Positions 28,974 through 38,472 of a stretch of 39,330 bases of DNA are shown piece by piece (positions within the stretch are counted from its first letter, which is position 1; each line of letters starts with the position of its first letter). The translations under genes were made by a program, and so were the position numbers. The notes under the pieces were generated by a model. That model was not told the DNA's origin. It searched no databases and saw only the letters and a program-made list of their open reading frames with translations. The stretch covers positions 1-39,330 of the IMG/VR virus record IMGVR_UViG_3300009158_000094. One strand, given 5' to 3'. Source of the DNA: a virus.

Positions 28974-30493
28974 TGGCGATGACACAAGCACAAGTCCAGG
29001 CAGCGTATAACGCTATGGGCAATACAGGTGGGTTGGATAAATCAGCATTGGACTATTGGATGACAAATGGGTCTAGTCCAGCCGATATCTATAACAGCGC
29101 AGTGACATACATTAACGACCCAAAATATACTCAAATTGCACAGAAGGCGCAGCAACTATTGGCTAATCCTTCTGGGCAAAATACTAACTCTAATACGAAC
29201 ACTAACGCTAATACGAATACTCAGACTGCCCGTGGATTGACGCCAGATCAGGTTATTCAAGCCTACAAAGACATTGGCAACCCAAATGGCGCAAGTGATG
29301 CAAAGGCAATGGAGTATTGGACAAACCCTGCAAATGCGACTTCAGTGCAGGATATTTATAAATCTGCTGCTGATCCAAAATATATCAATGGCAGCGACCC
29401 AATTCTAAAAGCCGCAGCACAAAAAGCTTACGCACTTTTAGGACAAACTGCGCCAAATTCAAACGCAAATGTAAACGCAAACATCAATACTAGCCAATCT
29501 GCGCTAGATCAACCAATGACTAGGGATCAGGTGATAGCAGCGTATTCTGCTATTGGCCGGAATAATGTACCGGATAAAGACATTGACTATTGGGTTGGGC
29601 AAACACAAAAAGGGTTTTTAACCTCTGCAGCTAAAGTCACCAGCACAGACCCGGCAATTCAAGCAGCAGCAGATGCAGCCAAGACACAATTGGCGGCAGC
29701 GAATAATGGTACGTCGGTTGCAAGTCTCAACGACTATGTAGGCGCAGCGAAGCAGATGGCAACAGACTCTGCTCAGTTGAATAGGTATAACCAGAGTACT
29801 CCTACCGGTCAACAAACTTGGTCAAAGGATGCCTCTGGGAATTGGACGCTTACACAGAGTTTAAGTCCTGACCAGCAGAATCTGCTTAATTCCACTACTA
29901 AGCTAAACCAAGGTCTTGCAACAGGATTGCAGGATAACCTTAGTACCGCTGCTGATGCGTTAACACCAATTGATCAGAGCAAACTGACCGCCTCCCCGAC
30001 GAATGCCGGAACAAACACACAAGCAGCGTTAATGTCGCGGCTTGCTCCTGAGTATGACCGCCAGAAGAAGTCTCTGGACAATACCCTAGCTAACCAAGGT
30101 CTAGGAATTGGTTCAGAAGCGTGGAACAACGCACAGAATCAGTTTGGTCAGCAACAGAACGACCTCTTTACTCAAGCTGGACTGCAAGGCATTACCGCAG
30201 ATCAGAATGCTCGCTCCACACAAATTCAACAAGAAATCGCTCTCCAGAATCAACCTCTGAACGCTTTTAACTCTCTGAGGACAGGTTTGGCGGCGCAAAC
30301 TCCCGCTCTTAATAGTGTTTCCAGTATTGCCCCTGCGGACTATCTTGGAGCAGCCAGTTTGAGTAATCAGACCAACCAACAGAACGCACAGAACCAGATA
30401 GCAACGAACAACGCTAATATTGGGCAGAGTAATAGCCTGCAGAATGGTTTGTTTAGTCTTGGCGGTACGGCACTTTCACTGTTTGGAAAATAG
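28973..30493 (+). CDS. Putative ejection/internal protein with three tandem domains
   Basis: A 506-residue Asn/Gln/Ala-rich protein. Three related segments of about 60-68 residues occur at about 4-64, 89-156 and 182-242. Each has a T-x-x-QV-x-x-AY-x-x-x-G start, a D/YW centre and a helical end with A-x-x-A-x-x-LL or TQL. Low-complexity linkers join them (NTNSNTNTNANTNTQTA and NSNANVNANINTS), encoded by AAC/ACT codon repeats. The C-terminal half is Gln-rich helical (SEAWNNAQNQFGQQQNDLFT). Position after the adaptor genes and composition suggest a protein injected with the DNA. The repeats may bind peptidoglycan or another cell-wall feature, but this is only an idea. Confidence 0.65.
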   Translation: MAMTQAQVQAAYNAMGNTGGLDKSALDYWMTNGSSPADIYNSAVTYINDPKYTQIAQKAQQLLANPSGQNTNSNTNTNANTNTQTARGLTPDQVIQAYKDIGNPNGASDAKAMEYWTNPANATSVQDIYKSAADPKYINGSDPILKAAAQKAYALLGQTAPNSNANVNANINTSQSALDQPMTRDQVIAAYSAIGRNNVPDKDIDYWVGQTQKGFLTSAAKVTSTDPAIQAAADAAKTQLAAANNGTSVASLNDYVGAAKQMATDSAQLNRYNQSTPTGQQTWSKDASGNWTLTQSLSPDQQNLLNSTTKLNQGLATGLQDNLSTAADALTPIDQSKLTASPTNAGTNTQAALMSRLAPEYDRQKKSLDNTLANQGLGIGSEAWNNAQNQFGQQQNDLFTQAGLQGITADQNARSTQIQQEIALQNQPLNAFNSLRTGLAAQTPALNSVSSIAPADYLGAASLSNQTNQQNAQNQIATNNANIGQSNSLQNGLFSLGGTALSLFGK

Positions 30494-30496
30494 ATC

Positions 30497-31615
30497 ATGG
30501 CAGCTTATGACCAATTTCTAGAGCAATTGCCAGGATTAGGCTCATATTCCTCATTTGGGGATTTGGGTACATTCATGGCAAATCAACGTATGCCAGAAGG
30601 TGGTTGGCAGCAACCTTCTTTGGAGAACCTTGTTTCCATGTACAACAACATGGATACTGAAGGGTTATCAAAGGTTGACCCAAAGTTAATCGACAAGTTA
30701 GCGTATGGCTCGCGCTATTGGACAGGTGGTGAGTTTCTCCCTGGCGCTGCGACTGCAGATACCCTTAGAGGCGGTATGAGCCAGTGGGAACAAGATAACA
30801 AAGCGAGTGGATTAGACTCTGTATTATCAAAAGTTATGCCCCTCGCGGGTAAAGCGGCTGCAGTCTACATGGGCGCACAAGCACTTGGGCCGTTAATGGG
30901 CGGTGCAGGAACAGCAGGAACTGGCGCTGGCATGTCTGCTGCTGATGCTGCCGCACTTGGTATTCCTGAGAATGTGGCAGGTTTGGAGCTTGGCGGAGAT
31001 TGGGGTGTAGGTAGCCTAGTAAACGGGCCAATAGGTGGAATGAATGCGTTTCCCGGTACGGCAGAGCAGCAACTTGCGGAAACTGCGGCGAGAGAAGGCG
31101 CTATCGACAGTAATATGTTTTCAAATTACGATGGCCCGATTGGTGGGTATAACGCCGACCCGGGTACAGCAGCACAGCAAGCCAGCGAGACTTTAGCTAG
31201 AGAAGCTGCTGTTGATGCTGGTCTAGGTTCGGCAGTGCCATCAATCCTAGATACGCTTACCAGTAAAGCTGCTCTTACAAAACTTGGCCCTGCGCTTGCT
31301 GCTGCGCTTGCAGCGGCTACGAATACACCCGAAACGCCACTTACTAACGTACCTACAGCAAAGCTATCAGGAGCAGGAACTCTTGGTAGCACAGGTGCAG
31401 GTGGTTCTACGGGCGGGAGTGGCAGTGCTACAGCACAGCAGTTGGCCGCTTTGCTAGGTACTCCAGCTATTGCTCAGATAGCCGCACCGGTCATAACTAA
31501 AGATACATCGAATTCAGCGATTCCACAGGCTATTCCTGTAAGTAATATAGATACGTTTAATCAGGCAGGTTCGACTTGGAATCAAGCCTTGGCCGCACAG
31601 TTGAGGGGTAAATAA
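30497..31615 (+). CDS. Putative internal virion protein, 372 aa
   Basis: MAAYDQFLEQLPGLGSYSSF at the start, then an Ala/Gly-rich region with a hydrophobic stretch (AGKAAAVYMGAQALGPLMGG, about 116-135) that could insert into a membrane. Two imperfect internal repeats are present: GPIGGMNAFPGTAEQQLAET (from about 177) and GPIGGYNADPGTAAQQASET (from about 213). The Gly/Thr/Ser-rich C-terminal part is probably flexible. It lies in the run of ejection-type genes. Function inferred from position and composition. Confidence 0.6.
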   Translation: MAAYDQFLEQLPGLGSYSSFGDLGTFMANQRMPEGGWQQPSLENLVSMYNNMDTEGLSKVDPKLIDKLAYGSRYWTGGEFLPGAATADTLRGGMSQWEQDNKASGLDSVLSKVMPLAGKAAAVYMGAQALGPLMGGAGTAGTGAGMSAADAAALGIPENVAGLELGGDWGVGSLVNGPIGGMNAFPGTAEQQLAETAAREGAIDSNMFSNYDGPIGGYNADPGTAAQQASETLAREAAVDAGLGSAVPSILDTLTSKAALTKLGPALAAALAAATNTPETPLTNVPTAKLSGAGTLGSTGAGGSTGGSGSATAQQLAALLGTPAIAQIAAPVITKDTSNSAIPQAIPVSNIDTFNQAGSTWNQALAAQLRGK

Positions 31616-32949
31616 TGGCTACTACTGTAAGTCCCTACGATCCTGAATTGACTCAGGAAGAGATTGGCCTTAGTCGCCGACAAGCACTTGCGGCTGCGTT
31701 ACAACAGCAAGCCTCGACACCGCTTGGCCCTACTGAAATGGTATCTGGACGGGCGATTAAAAGAAGCCCAATGGAAGGTCTAGCCAAGATGTTTCAAGCC
31801 TATCAAGCAGCGAAGATAGGTGGCGAAAATGATAGAACCGCACAAGAGTTAGCGGTTAGAGATCAAGAGCTAACTAATAAGAAGATAGCCGAGATCATTA
31901 AACTCTATCAAGGTACTCCTGGTACGCCAGATACACCGGCTATTACGGAGGTATCGCAGACTAATCAGAGTCAGGATATGTTTGAGCCGAAAGCGGAAAT
32001 TAAAGGTGTGGCTGCTGTACCAGGAAACCCGCTTGTTGCCGCACTAAAGGCAGTAGCGGATAAACGTACTGCTGCTATCGGTGGCCCTATGCTGACTGCC
32101 GCCATGAAGATGGAAGAAGAAAAAAACAAACCTATGGTGGTTGGCCGCTCTTTAGTAACGCCAGCAGGTAAGCATCTTGCAAGTGATTCAACGTGGGTTG
32201 AAGAGCGCGAGCAAGAAAGGCAGAGAGAGATAGCAAAGCAAGCATCTGACCAAGCATTCAGAGATCAGCAGGCTAGACAGCACGCTGAAGAAATTAAGCA
32301 AAGGGATAAGCAGTCTGCACTCGAAAGGGAAAACCAGATTAGAGTAGCCGCATCAATGCGCCCTCCTGCTGCTGTCCAACCTTTGGTTGCTGTTATGACA
32401 CCTGACGGGGAAAGATTAGTAGAAAGAAAAGATGCTATTGGAGCAGTTCCTGGGGGAATAGGGTCTAAATCAGCCGCAAAAATGGAAGGACGAGATAACG
32501 TAGATAAGTCAGTTATCGCTCTTAAAGAGGCGATAAGTACGCTAAAAACTGGCGGAGGAATGGGCAGTACGGATAATAATCCGTTAAGCAATGCGGCAGC
32601 ATACATAAGCTCAAGTGGGCCAGGGCAAACGTATGGGTCAGTGTTTAGGACTAAAAACCAAAGCGCAAGAAACGAGATGCTTCAAGCTAGACCGTTGCTG
32701 CTGACTTCTATAATGAACGCGACAGGTATGTCAGCAAAGCAAATGGATAGTAACGTAGAACTTAAACTATGGTTAGCTACAGCAACTGACCCAGAAAAAG
32801 GGTACGAAGAAAACATGAAAGCTCTGAACAATATTGCTGAAAGGTTCGGAAGCGGGGCTATAGATAAAGGACGAGATACCGGGGTCAAGAAAATAGGCAC
32901 TGCAAAGTCAGTGATGGATAAGGCGGACGAAATTTTAGGCAGAAAATAG
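31615..32949 (+). CDS. Putative internal virion protein with coiled coil, 444 aa
   Basis: The start overlaps the previous stop as TAATG. The middle (about 190-250) is a highly charged coiled coil (EREQERQREIAKQASDQAFR, then AEEIKQRDKQSALEREN). The C-terminal third is helical with DKSVIALKEAISTLKTGGGM and ATDPEKGYEENMKALNNIAE, a pattern seen in proteins of phage ejection assemblies. Codon use and the frequency of A/T-rich codons match the next gene. Role inferred from location. Confidence 0.6.
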   Translation: MATTVSPYDPELTQEEIGLSRRQALAAALQQQASTPLGPTEMVSGRAIKRSPMEGLAKMFQAYQAAKIGGENDRTAQELAVRDQELTNKKIAEIIKLYQGTPGTPDTPAITEVSQTNQSQDMFEPKAEIKGVAAVPGNPLVAALKAVADKRTAAIGGPMLTAAMKMEEEKNKPMVVGRSLVTPAGKHLASDSTWVEEREQERQREIAKQASDQAFRDQQARQHAEEIKQRDKQSALERENQIRVAASMRPPAAVQPLVAVMTPDGERLVERKDAIGAVPGGIGSKSAAKMEGRDNVDKSVIALKEAISTLKTGGGMGSTDNNPLSNAAAYISSSGPGQTYGSVFRTKNQSARNEMLQARPLLLTSIMNATGMSAKQMDSNVELKLWLATATDPEKGYEENMKALNNIAERFGSGAIDKGRDTGVKKIGTAKSVMDKADEILGRK

Positions 32950-32951
32950 TC

Positions 32952-35306
32952 ATGGCTAGAACAGCGGAAGAGTACGCATCTTGGATTGTCGCAAATGCCG
33001 ACAAGAAGGGTACGCCTGACTTTGAAACGGTAGCGCAGGCGTATAAATTAGCCAAAAATACGTTAGAGCCACAAAAGCCGCTGGTAGAACAAATCCCTGG
33101 TGGTGAAGGTGTTAGCCCTGTAGCTGACCCTGCGGATACAGTATCAATATGGGATAAAGCAAAGGCTGTTGGCGACACCGCTCTTGGTACGGTATGGAAC
33201 ATGGGCGCGGCTATCCCTGCGGCTATAGCAGGCGCAGGAGCGCAAATCGCTAGTGGTCGTTTAGGTACTCAAGATACTAGAGCGCAAGACCAAGCGTTTA
33301 GCTCAGTAATGGACGCTATCAGGCATAAACCAGCAAGTGAACTTTCAGAGCAATACACAAATAAGACAGCGTCTACATTGAACGACCTTGGAATTAACGC
33401 TATACCTGGAGTTACAGGTATTACAGGTATAAGCAGGATAAAACCAAGTATTGCTCCTGCCGCAAGGCAAGTTATGAGTAAGGTAGGCTCTGCAGTACCA
33501 ACAACTGCAGCAATCACAACGCCTGCCAAGTACGCTGCTGCGATAATGTCGACCAAAAATCCGGCTAGTATAGAACGTGTTTATTCTGATGCAAGAAACG
33601 GTATCACATCTACCGCAGAAAACATGCGCGGTCAGATACCGGAGTCTCAGATGCTTGCAGATGCAAAGCAGGGAATCCGTAATGCCCAAGAATTGAACCA
33701 TGCTGAGTATGCCAACGCAAAAACGGGATGGGCTGCGGATAAAACAAAACTTAGCTTCCAACCTATAGATGACGCATTCAATAAACTTGAGTCCTCTCTA
33801 GAGGAAGGTGGGCATCTAAAAGTTGGAACACCAGAGATAAATAAGATAAATGAAGTAAAGGATGTTTTATCTGAGTGGCGTAACGACACGTCAGTTCATA
33901 CGACTGTTGGTCTTGATGCACTGAAGCAACGGTTAGACGCTATTTATCCTGATAGCCCGATGCAGAACCAAGCACAACGAGTTATTGCCGGAACAAGCAA
34001 AGCGGTAAGGGACGCGATTGTTGCCCAAGCACCAGACTATGCAGAAGCCATGCACGGGTATGCTTCTAGGCTTGAAACAATCAGAGATATAAACAAGGCG
34101 TTATCTCTTGGCGATAAGGTATCAAAAGACACGGCTATCAGTAGGTTAAAGACACTTGCTAAAGATGATAAACATTTTCGTCGGGCAATGGCAGAACAAC
34201 TAAAGCAAGAGGGCGGCGTTGACATCATGGGAGCAATAGCTGGACAGGATTTGTCCAGTTGGATGCCTAACAGAATTGGTAAAATGAATGCGTTTGGAGT
34301 CGGAAGTATCGCTTGGGCGTTAAGTCACCCTATTGCTGCTGCGCTTATGCTGCCTTTAACATCTCCTAGAGCTATAGGTGAAATTGCCACTGGTGCGGGT
34401 AAATTGGCAACAAAAATACTAGGTAAGCCAAAACAGCCTAGAGTATCAACTTTAAGTACTGGTGAAAGTCAGCCTAGTTTCTTTGCCCCTAAAGAAGGTG
34501 AAGTATTACCCCCTGCTCCTGATTGGATTCCAGGTAATAACGCTGAAGTTCCTTTTACTTCTTCGCCAAACAAAACACTGGCTAATCCGTTCCCTAATAA
34601 TGTAGCTGGGATACTTGGAACTCAAACTCCGCTCGAAAGAGCGATGAAAGGCGAGGCAGCATCTAACCACATAAGCGGATTAGTCTCTAAAAACCGAGAC
34701 TTGGCTCAAGCTCTCAGAGAACAGTCAGCAGAGCGCAAGCCTACCAGTGGTGGGCAGCTATATGACCTAGACCCAGTTACTGGCAAGTTAGTGCCTGTGG
34801 ATAAAGGGCTGAAGGGCGCTACTCCAGATACAGTGGTGAATACTGGTAATGATTTGGCAAGTGCTGCAGAGAAGGTTGCAAGTGGCAGACAGTTCGCTAT
34901 GACTGCTGACGAAAAGATAGCATGGAACAAAACCAAGGTTAATTTTCAACAAGCAGCCCCAGAGCTTAAAGGTCTGTCTGATGAAGCTATTGCTGCAAAA
35001 ATGGTCGATCGCCAGTGGGTATCCGATACCATTAAAACTGCAAGACAGGCTGTTGAAGATAAGGCCGCAGCAGAATACGCAAGTTTTGCAAAACAGGCGG
35101 CAGACAAGTATGCTTCTCGGCAGCAGCAAGCAAGGGCGATTGCAGACTACAAAGAGAGCAGTACGATACAGAGAATGCGAGACAGTCTAGCAAACCTAGA
35201 AGAACTTGAGCCACAAGCCAGACCTGAACCTAAGTCTGGTCAAGGCCCAAAGACTAGAGAATTTAACGCAGAACAGTTAGCAAAAGCATTAAGGAGAACA
35301 CAGTGA
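32952..35306 (+). CDS. Putative large ejection/internal virion protein, 784 aa
   Basis: The largest structural gene. MARTAEEYASWIVANADKKG, then TPDFETVAQAYKLAK, is a short N-terminal domain often found in internal virion proteins. Hydrophobic stretches at about 75-103 (GTVWNMGAAIPAAIAGAGAQ) and about 445-475 (AFGVGSIAWALSHPIAAALM) could cross the inner membrane during DNA ejection. The C-terminal quarter is an Ala/Lys/Gln-rich coiled coil (DKAAAEYASFAKQAADKYAS). No lysozyme or transglycosylase catalytic motif was found. It overlaps the fibre gene by GTGA. Confidence 0.6.
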   Translation: MARTAEEYASWIVANADKKGTPDFETVAQAYKLAKNTLEPQKPLVEQIPGGEGVSPVADPADTVSIWDKAKAVGDTALGTVWNMGAAIPAAIAGAGAQIASGRLGTQDTRAQDQAFSSVMDAIRHKPASELSEQYTNKTASTLNDLGINAIPGVTGITGISRIKPSIAPAARQVMSKVGSAVPTTAAITTPAKYAAAIMSTKNPASIERVYSDARNGITSTAENMRGQIPESQMLADAKQGIRNAQELNHAEYANAKTGWAADKTKLSFQPIDDAFNKLESSLEEGGHLKVGTPEINKINEVKDVLSEWRNDTSVHTTVGLDALKQRLDAIYPDSPMQNQAQRVIAGTSKAVRDAIVAQAPDYAEAMHGYASRLETIRDINKALSLGDKVSKDTAISRLKTLAKDDKHFRRAMAEQLKQEGGVDIMGAIAGQDLSSWMPNRIGKMNAFGVGSIAWALSHPIAAALMLPLTSPRAIGEIATGAGKLATKILGKPKQPRVSTLSTGESQPSFFAPKEGEVLPPAPDWIPGNNAEVPFTSSPNKTLANPFPNNVAGILGTQTPLERAMKGEAASNHISGLVSKNRDLAQALREQSAERKPTSGGQLYDLDPVTGKLVPVDKGLKGATPDTVVNTGNDLASAAEKVASGRQFAMTADEKIAWNKTKVNFQQAAPELKGLSDEAIAAKMVDRQWVSDTIKTARQAVEDKAAAEYASFAKQAADKYASRQQQARAIADYKESSTIQRMRDSLANLEELEPQARPEPKSGQGPKTREFNAEQLAKALRRTQ

Positions 35307-36865
35307 GTAGAAACGGCAGTGGTACATACACCCTTCCAGCAGGTCAGCCTGTAGTGACAGGCACAACCATATCATCGACTACGTTCAACACACTGACTAG
35401 CGACTTAGCCAGTGCGCTAACAACCTCAGTATCCAGTGACGGACAAACGCCGATTACTGGTGGCTTGAAAGCACTGGACGGTACGGCAGGGGCGTGTAGC
35501 TACACCTTCACCGCATCTGCTGGAACAGGTCTGTACAGCCCTGCGACGAATCAGGCAGCTATAGCTGCGGGTGGCGTACAGGTGATGAAGTGGGCTTCTG
35601 GTGCTACGACGATCACTGGAACTGCGTCGATTACTGGGCAGCTAACCTCTACCCTGGCGACTGGCACTGCGCCTTTCGTAGTGACCTCAACGACTCAGGT
35701 CGCTAATCTGAATGTTGCCACCGCAGGTGCTGCCCCACTCAGTGGGATTACCGGACTCGGCACAGGGGTCGGTACAGCCTTAGCGATCAATGTTGGTACA
35801 GCAGGGTCTCCTGTCGTGAATGCCGGCGCTTTGGGTAGCCCGTCAAGTGCAGGCACGATGCCAGCATATACCCTCGGCGGCACAGTCACTGCAACAGGAC
35901 AGGAAATTACCTCTCCCGTTCTGAATACCGCCGTCGCCAAAGGCACATGGACAGCAAGCGGAACATGGACACTCCCCGCGCATACCCTCGGCGGTGCGAT
36001 CACAGGCGCAGGGCAGAATGTGAGTGGGTTGGGTACGTTAGGCTGCGGGGCGATAACGAGCGGTATTATTACCAGTTCTGGCGCAACTAATGGCTTGACG
36101 ATCAAGGATACCAATGCTTATTCCGCAGGGTCGAATGGCGGGAGGATATACCTTGAAGGGTTGGATTCGACATCTGCTAACACTACGCTAGGTGAGTTTC
36201 ATGCGAGAGCATTAGCAAGCCAAGCATCCATACTCTACGGAAAAGTTAGGGATACTAGCGGAACGATAACGACAGCTTTTTCGCTCACCTCCACCGGCAT
36301 CAACTCCACCGCAATCGGCGCAACGACGCCGAGTACGGGGGCTTTTACGACGCTGACCACTTCAGGCACAGCAACCTACGCGACAACTATCTCCGTAGGC
36401 AATGCAACCCCCTCTGCCTCTGGCGCTGGCATCACCTTCCCCGCAACGCAGTCTCCAAGCACTGATGCGAATACGCTGGATGACTATGAGGAAGGGACGT
36501 GGACGCCGGGGCTAACACCTGGGACAAGTGGGTCTATCACCCTTACAACCCCAAGTATGACATATAGAAAAATTGGGAATACGGTTCGCCTTGGGGGTAG
36601 CGTGAATGTCGCATCTATCAGCAGTCCTGTGGGCATATTGAAAGTTACCTCACTACCATTTAATCCTTCAGTAGATACTGCGGTGGCTGCCGAAACTGCG
36701 TACTTTGACGCTGGAACTCCCGGCAATAGCGTGCAGGGTCATGTTGTTGGAGGCTCTTCTCAGGCTTACCTGTATTGGGTTACTGCCGGAACACCTTCTG
36801 CAACCCTAGCCAATAGCGCTAGGGCAGGGTCAGTTTTTACGTTTAGTGCGGTATATAACATTTAA
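35303..36865 (+). CDS. Tail fibre/spike protein
   Basis: A 520-residue Thr/Ser/Gly/Ala-rich protein starting with GTG (MSRNGSGTYTLPAGQPVVTG). The N-terminal region GTTISSTTFNTLTSDLASAL is the virion-attachment sequence of many phage tail fibres. The middle has repeated TLGG-containing units (YTLGGTVTATGQ, HTLGGAITGAGQ) and TxGIxSTxIGATTPSTGAFTT, a trimeric beta-helix-like stretch. The C-terminal 130 residues (YEEGTWTPGLTPGTSGSITL onward) look like a separate receptor-binding domain of the type YEEGTWTP, common in phage and prophage fibres. It determines host binding. No intramolecular chaperone was recognised. Confidence 0.8.
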   Translation: MSRNGSGTYTLPAGQPVVTGTTISSTTFNTLTSDLASALTTSVSSDGQTPITGGLKALDGTAGACSYTFTASAGTGLYSPATNQAAIAAGGVQVMKWASGATTITGTASITGQLTSTLATGTAPFVVTSTTQVANLNVATAGAAPLSGITGLGTGVGTALAINVGTAGSPVVNAGALGSPSSAGTMPAYTLGGTVTATGQEITSPVLNTAVAKGTWTASGTWTLPAHTLGGAITGAGQNVSGLGTLGCGAITSGIITSSGATNGLTIKDTNAYSAGSNGGRIYLEGLDSTSANTTLGEFHARALASQASILYGKVRDTSGTITTAFSLTSTGINSTAIGATTPSTGAFTTLTTSGTATYATTISVGNATPSASGAGITFPATQSPSTDANTLDDYEEGTWTPGLTPGTSGSITLTTPSMTYRKIGNTVRLGGSVNVASISSPVGILKVTSLPFNPSVDTAVAAETAYFDAGTPGNSVQGHVVGGSSQAYLYWVTAGTPSATLANSARAGSVFTFSAVYNI

Positions 36866-36875
36866 GGAACCCATC

Positions 36876-37121
36876 ATGCCCAAGCAAATCGTAGTAGATC
36901 AAATCGAAGTAACCAACAACGGCACTATCCAAATCCGTATGCACAAGTTGTCCAGCGATGGCGACCTGATCGGCAATCACAGGACAGCTATCGAACCGGG
37001 TGGGGATGTTGATGCTCAGATGGACGCTGTTAATCAACACATGGGGGGCGAAGGTTACTCACCCATTACCGCAGAAGATATTCAACGTGTCAAAACGATT
37101 GCCCAAGCTGCATGGGCTTAA
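36876..37121 (+). CDS. Small post-fibre protein, 81 aa
   Basis: The ATG at 36876 (MPKQIVVDQIEVTNNGTIQI) has AAGGAA eight bases upstream and comes after the fibre stop. An earlier ATG at 36846 lies inside the fibre gene. Beta-rich N-terminal half, helical C-terminus (AEDIQRVKTIAQAAWA). A similar small protein often follows phage fibre genes, possibly a fibre-associated or assembly factor. Function unknown. Confidence 0.65.
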   Translation: MPKQIVVDQIEVTNNGTIQIRMHKLSSDGDLIGNHRTAIEPGGDVDAQMDAVNQHMGGEGYSPITAEDIQRVKTIAQAAWA

Positions 37122-37134
37122 CTCAGGAGCAACA

Positions 37135-37296
37135 ATGAAAACCTTCAATCTTTTGCTGGACGAACAGGAAATCAATGTACTCGGTGCTGCACTCGCTGAA
37201 CTGCCTTTCAAGGTATCGGCTAACCTGATTCAGAAACTGCAGCAACAGGTGAATGAGCAGCAACCCAAGACCGGCGAAGTCTTGCCAGCAGCATGA
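37135..37296 (+). CDS. Small helical protein, 53 aa
   Basis: MKTFNLLLDEQEINVLGAAL then AELPFKVSANLIQKLQQQVN. The ATG at 37135 has AGGAGC in front; a longer frame from 37000 is out of frame within the previous gene. LNLLLDEQEINVLGAALAELP-like sequences are common in phages (small proteins with a conserved LP-x-K-x-SxxLIxKLQ pattern). Role unknown. Its stop overlaps the next start as ATGA. Confidence 0.7.
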   Translation: MKTFNLLLDEQEINVLGAALAELPFKVSANLIQKLQQQVNEQQPKTGEVLPAA

Positions 37297-37670
37297 ACCG
37301 CGCCATAGCATTCCTGCTCCTGCTGACGCTGATCAATTCAGCCAAGGCAGAACTATGCCCTGCGCCTGACTTCGACAACTGGGACAAGACGCTCTCAGCC
37401 ACCGCGACTGCAGCTTTCCTCGCAGATTGGCGACAGACGCAGGTGATTGCCAAGCATCCCTCTGAGTGGCACGAACTGAATCCGATCCTTGGTGAGCATC
37501 CCACCATTGGGCAGGTCAACAGACACTTCCTCTGGAACGGACTGTTGATCAGTGGCGTGGCGTATTGCTTACCATCAACGTGGAGAAAAGGGTATTTGAT
37601 TACAGTCACTGCTGTAGAAGTGTCGTTCGCAAGACACAACTACAACCTCGGAATACGGTTCGGCTTTTAA
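37293..37670 (+). CDS. Putative exported/membrane protein, 125 aa
   Basis: Begins with a clear signal sequence (MNRAIAFLLLLTLINSAKA, likely cleavage before ELC). HPSEWHELNPILGEHPTIGQ is a conserved-looking central segment seen in small phage proteins near lysis genes. A hydrophobic segment (LLISGVAYCLPS) and a basic C-terminus follow. It starts in an ATGA overlap. It may take part in lysis or host envelope change, but no specific family is identified. Confidence 0.6.
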   Translation: MNRAIAFLLLLTLINSAKAELCPAPDFDNWDKTLSATATAAFLADWRQTQVIAKHPSEWHELNPILGEHPTIGQVNRHFLWNGLLISGVAYCLPSTWRKGYLITVTAVEVSFARHNYNLGIRFGF

Positions 37671-37679
37671 GGATAAATT

Positions 37680-38018
37680 GTGGAAGATAAGCTGCTTGCG
37701 GTAGAGATTCTAAAAATGGTGCGCTCTATCGACGAGAAACTAGACGTTACCACAGCCACCCTTACAAACCACATGACCGTCGAGGAATCTGATTGGAAGA
37801 GTATGCACTCCAAGTTAGATGCTCTTAACCAAGGCTTTCCTAACGGAGATACGCGAGGTCACGCCGCCTATCACTCCAACATCATCGAAATTATGGAGGA
37901 TCGTAAGGCCTTCTGGAAAAAGATGCGTGATGCTGCGGCGCAGTGGGGGCTTATCGGTGTTTTGGGGTGGTTAGCTGTGATTGTGTGGCAAGCCTTTCTA
38001 CAGGGGCCGCACAAATGA
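37680..38018 (+). CDS. Small protein with C-terminal membrane anchor, holin/spanin candidate
   Basis: Starts with GTG (MEDKLLAVEILKMVRSIDEK) after AAGGAT. The first 85 residues are charged and helical, followed by one membrane span (WGLIGVLGWLAVIVWQAFL) near the end and a short basic tail. The topology fits tail-anchored phage proteins that accompany endolysins, but no holin family motif is visible. It overlaps the next gene by ATGA. Confidence 0.55.
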   Translation: MEDKLLAVEILKMVRSIDEKLDVTTATLTNHMTVEESDWKSMHSKLDALNQGFPNGDTRGHAAYHSNIIEIMEDRKAFWKKMRDAAAQWGLIGVLGWLAVIVWQAFLQGPHK

Positions 38019-38470
38019 ATACAACGATCAGGGTTCATGCACTGTTGGGGCTGATTGTTTTTGCAGTGGGGTTCGCGATGTATGGCGTATTCCTTGAGCC
38101 AGAGCCGAGTCGCGTTGGCGAGCAGATGCTTTCTACCGGCGCGTTATCTCCAGACAAAGTAGAGATGCGTTATCGTAGAACAGTGAACGTGTTCTATACC
38201 AATGCTGCTTCAATCGGCCATGTGGTTAAGTGCGAAGGGCATACGAGTGTCGACCTCGGCGCTCGGTTGCTGAACTGGATGCCGGGAATCTACGAGTTGG
38301 ATACAGTGATTGTTCTACCGAATACCCTGCGCGGGAAGAACTGCACCTTGACTGCTGTACTTGCGTGGAATGCCCGGTTCTCCTTGATTCAGCACGTTAC
38401 GCCTCGCCCTCCCATGCACTTCACCATTACCCCCAAGGGCGAGATTACTAACTTCAGAGTGGGGGACTAA
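38015..38470 (+). CDS. Membrane-anchored periplasmic-type protein, 151 aa
   Basis: MNTTIRVHALLGLIVFAVGF followed by AMYGVFLEP: one N-terminal span without a clear cleavage site, so a signal anchor with a ~120-residue exported domain. That domain is beta-rich (YRRTVNVFYTNAASIGHVVK, then ELDTVIVLPNTL) and ends with HFTITPKGEITNFRVGD. A spanin would normally be helical, so this is probably something else in the lysis region. The ATG at 38015 is chosen because it overlaps the previous stop by ATGA. Confidence 0.6.
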   Translation: MNTTIRVHALLGLIVFAVGFAMYGVFLEPEPSRVGEQMLSTGALSPDKVEMRYRRTVNVFYTNAASIGHVVKCEGHTSVDLGARLLNWMPGIYELDTVIVLPNTLRGKNCTLTAVLAWNARFSLIQHVTPRPPMHFTITPKGEITNFRVGD

Positions 38471-38472
38471 AC

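Noticed and set aside
32952-35306. Lysozyme or transglycosylase domain in the large ejection-type protein.
   Set aside because: No Glu-containing SLT-type or GH-type catalytic motif is visible in the translation.
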